A DNA stretch of 64,000 nt, from assembly GCF_025371035.1 (NCBI RefSeq), contig NZ_JANZXB010000004.1, positions 1 to 64,000 of the forward strand, given 5' to 3'. The first letter of the stretch is position 1. Every line of letters starts with the position of its first letter. A program made the translations under genes and the position numbers. Of this stretch, positions 62,148-64,000 are shown one piece after another. Below the pieces are notes generated by a model that was not told the origin of the DNA, made no database searches, and saw nothing but the letters and a program-made list of their open reading frames with translations. The stretch comes from Sphingomonas sp. LC-1. Its GTDB lineage: Bacteria; Pseudomonadota; Alphaproteobacteria; Sphingomonadales; Sphingomonadaceae.

Positions 62148-63089
62148 TTACGCCGCCGCTACCGTCTCGGCCTTCTTTCCGCGCACGCCCAGCAAATGGC
62201 TGATCGCATAGGCCAGTTCGGCGCGGTTGAGCGTGTAGAAGTGGAATCCCTTCACCCCGCCCGCGTACAAGCGACGGCACATCTCGGCGGCGATGGTCGC
62301 GGCGACCAGCTGGCGCGCGCCGGGATGATCGTCCAGCCCCTCGAACAGCCGGTCCATCCAGTCCGGGATGCACGCCCCGCACATGGCGGCGAACTTGCGG
62401 GTCTGCGCGACGTTCGACACCGGCAGGATACCCGGCACGATCTCCGCCGTGATCCCCGCGGCGGCGGCGGCATCGCGGAAACGGAAATAGGCTTCGGGCG
62501 AGAAGAAGAATTGCGTGATCGCACGGTTCGCGCCGGCGTCGATCTTGCGCTTAAGGTTATCGATGTCCGCCTTCTGGTCCGCCGAGTCCGGGTGGCATTC
62601 GGGATAGGCCGCGACCGAAATCTCGAACGGATGCAGCTTCTTGAGGCCCGCGACCAGATCGGCGGCATTCTCATAGCCGCCCGGATGGCTGACGAAGCGC
62701 GCGCCCTCGGCGGGAGGATCGCCGCGCAGCGCCACGATGTGCCGCACGCCCGCCGCCCAATATTCCTGCGCGACCTGGTCGATCTCCTCGCGGGTCGCCT
62801 CGACACAGGTGAGATGCGCGGCGGCGTCCATCGTCGTCTCGCGTTGGATTCGCGCGACGGTGGCATGGGTCCGCTCGCGGGTCGAGCCGCCCGCGCCGTA
62901 CGTCACCGATACGAAGCGCGGATCCAGCGGCTCCAGCGTGCGGATCGCGTCCCAGAGCTGCGCATCCATCTTCTCCGTCTTGGGCGGGAAGAATTCGAAG
63001 CTGACCGCGATATCGCCGCCCACATCGGCGAACAGCGGTTCCTCATGCGCCAGCGCGGCCTCGGCCCGCGTCAGGATCGTGTTCGTCAT
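62148..63089 (-). CDS. metF: Methylenetetrahydrofolate reductase
   Basis: FAD enzyme that supplies 5-methyl-THF to MetH, 313 aa. Conserved sequence: SFEFFPPKTEKMDAQLW near 32, VSVTYGAGGSTRERT near 62, HLTCVEATREEI near 94, HIVALRGDPP near 115 and ITQFFFSPEAYFRFRD near 185. The ATG overlaps the stop of the ArsR-methyltransferase gene as ATGA, placing metF directly under that gene in the operon. Confidence 0.97.
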   Translation of the reverse strand: MTNTILTRAEAALAHEEPLFADVGGDIAVSFEFFPPKTEKMDAQLWDAIRTLEPLDPRFVSVTYGAGGSTRERTHATVARIQRETTMDAAAHLTCVEATREEIDQVAQEYWAAGVRHIVALRGDPPAEGARFVSHPGGYENAADLVAGLKKLHPFEISVAAYPECHPDSADQKADIDNLKRKIDAGANRAITQFFFSPEAYFRFRDAAAAAGITAEIVPGILPVSNVAQTRKFAAMCGACIPDWMDRLFEGLDDHPGARQLVAATIAAEMCRRLYAGGVKGFHFYTLNRAELAYAISHLLGVRGKKAETVAAA

Positions 63090-64000
63090 GCCGCCTTCAC
63101 CCTATTCGTCTCGACGGGCCGAAGCCCCTTCTTCACACCCAGCCAGAGCTTGACGGTCAGCTCGCCGCCCTCCAGCGTCTCGGCCCGCGCCAGCGTCAGC
63201 CCGGCAGGGCCGAACCAGCCCGCCATCTGTTCGTCGGCGAAACCCAGGCGGCTATGCGCCGCCTTCTGCCGCAATTCCTCGCGATCATGCGGCGCGAAGT
63301 CGGCGATCAACAGCCGCCCGCCCGGCCCCAGCACCCGCGCCGCCTCGGCGATCGCCGCGCCCGGCTGCTGCGCGAAGTGCAGCACATGATGCAGGATCGC
63401 GATATCCGCCGCGCCGTCGCCCATGGGCAGCGCATAGAGGTCCGCCTGCCGCAACTCGGTATTGGCGCGGCCGTGCAGCTTGGCGCGGGCCAGCCGCAGC
63501 ATCTCCGACGAGCGGTCGATGCCCAGCGCCGAGTCCGCCCGGTCGCCGAACAGCTCCAGCATCCGCCCGGTGCCGGTGCCGATGTCGATCAGCGTGCCGA
63601 GATCGCCCTCGCCGATCAGCCCGGCCATCGCCTCCTCGATCTCGCTGTCCGCGACATGGAGCGAACGGATCGCGTCCCACTCGCCCGCATGATCCTCGAA
63701 CCAGGCGGCCGCGCTCGCCGCCCGGTCGGCGCGCACCGCCGCCAGCCGCGCGACATCGGCCACCATCCAGGGATCGGGCGCATCCGCCGTCCAGCGATCG
63801 AGCGCCGCCATCATCGGCTCCACCGCCTCGCGGTCGCCCAGCGCGACGAAGACCCAGCTGCCTTCCTTACGGCGCTCGGCCAGTTCGGCGTCGACCAGGA
63901 TCTTCACATGGCGGCTGACGCGCGGCTGGCTTTGCCCCAGCACCTGCGCCAGTTCGCCCACCGACAGCTCCATCGACCGCAGCAGCGCAAGGATGCGCAG
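63086..64000 (-). CDS. ArsR-family regulator fused to SAM-dependent methyltransferase, 5' end beyond window
   Basis: At least 304 residues are visible; the frame continues to the right edge without a stop (LRILALLRSMELSVGELAQVLGQSQPRVSRHVKIL). The N-terminal winged helix is ArsR-like. After a linker, a class I methyltransferase domain begins at IDIGTGTGRMLELFGDRAD (SAM motif I), with ADIAILHHVLHFAQQPGAAI and GPGGRLLIADFAPHD. Heading the metF-metH operon, it is probably a SAM- or SAH-responsive regulator of methionine synthesis. This is inferred from architecture and position. Confidence 0.9.
   Translation of the reverse strand: MRILALLRSMELSVGELAQVLGQSQPRVSRHVKILVDAELAERRKEGSWVFVALGDREAVEPMMAALDRWTADAPDPWMVADVARLAAVRADRAASAAAWFEDHAGEWDAIRSLHVADSEIEEAMAGLIGEGDLGTLIDIGTGTGRMLELFGDRADSALGIDRSSEMLRLARAKLHGRANTELRQADLYALPMGDGAADIAILHHVLHFAQQPGAAIAEAARVLGPGGRLLIADFAPHDREELRQKAAHSRLGFADEQMAGWFGPAGLTLARAETLEGGELTVKLWLGVKKGLRPVETNRVKAA

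Noticed and set aside
1-64000. CRISPR arrays, prophage genes, rRNA operons, riboswitches and defence systems
   Set aside because: No regularly spaced identical repeats, integrases, phage structural genes, rRNA sequence or recognisable SAM, cobalamin or other riboswitch cores were seen, including upstream of metF-metH as far as the window shows.

Overview
The window looks like chromosomal DNA from a GC-rich alphaproteobacterium of the Sphingomonadales, most likely Sphingomonas or a close relative. This rests on gene content and protein character: a complete alphaproteobacterial dcw cluster, an NDUFA12-type complex I subunit, a methionine synthase split into two proteins, a Thr-nucleophile (SPAP-type) alkaline phosphatase, and both bacterial N-degron transferases (Aat and Bpt). 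No database search was possible. Nearly everything is ordinary chromosome; the only mobile DNA seen is the end of an IS5-family element at the left edge.

Layout. 1-3418: an IS5-type transposase fragment abuts the stop codon of dgt, which follows a TPR/SPOR envelope protein. 3931-22581: the division and cell-wall cluster runs on the minus strand as mraZ-rsmH-ftsL-ftsI-murE-[43-aa ORF]-murF-mraY-murD-ftsW-murG-murC-murB-ddl-ftsQ-ftsA-ftsZ. Most junctions are 4-base stop/start overlaps. It ends in an intrinsic terminator after ftsZ and begins downstream of four NGGGA boxes at exact 10-bp spacing, the expected MraZ operator. 23033-31276: a small membrane protein, cysK, a lipoprotein, an orphan ParA coupled to aat, DUF2155 and NDUFA12 genes, a DUF192 lipoprotein, a double cold-shock protein, recX and a fatty acyl-AMP ligase. 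31409-38096: DUF3140, a large membrane protein, an isochorismatase-fold hydrolase, a 2-oxoacid dehydrogenase operon (E2, small membrane protein, thioesterase, E3), a universal stress protein and thioredoxin reductase.

39187-49476: an FdhF/YdeP-type molybdoenzyme with its own mobA and fdhD, a membrane diguanylate cyclase, a CAU tRNA, thpR-kup, ilvA and bpt. 49644-52854: a tightly coupled operon of circularly permuted ATP-grasp, alpha-E and transglutaminase-like proteins, a widespread module of unresolved function. 52956-58186: a DsbD-like protein divergent from an alkaline phosphatase, then a two-gene operon pairing a YqcI/YcgG (GntA-like) predicted heme N-oxygenase with a DUF1989 protein. 58302-64000: a methionine/one-carbon operon, reading from the right edge: ArsR-methyltransferase fusion, metF, metH homocysteine half, a palindromic repeat, metH folate/cobalamin half.

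A family of about 110-125 bp palindromic intergenic repeats occurs three times. Two copies sit between convergent genes and one lies inside the split-metH operon. The least described items are the coupled 43-codon ORF between murE and murF, the four-box MraZ operator, the ATP-grasp/alpha-E/transglutaminase operon and the GntA-like/DUF1989 pair.
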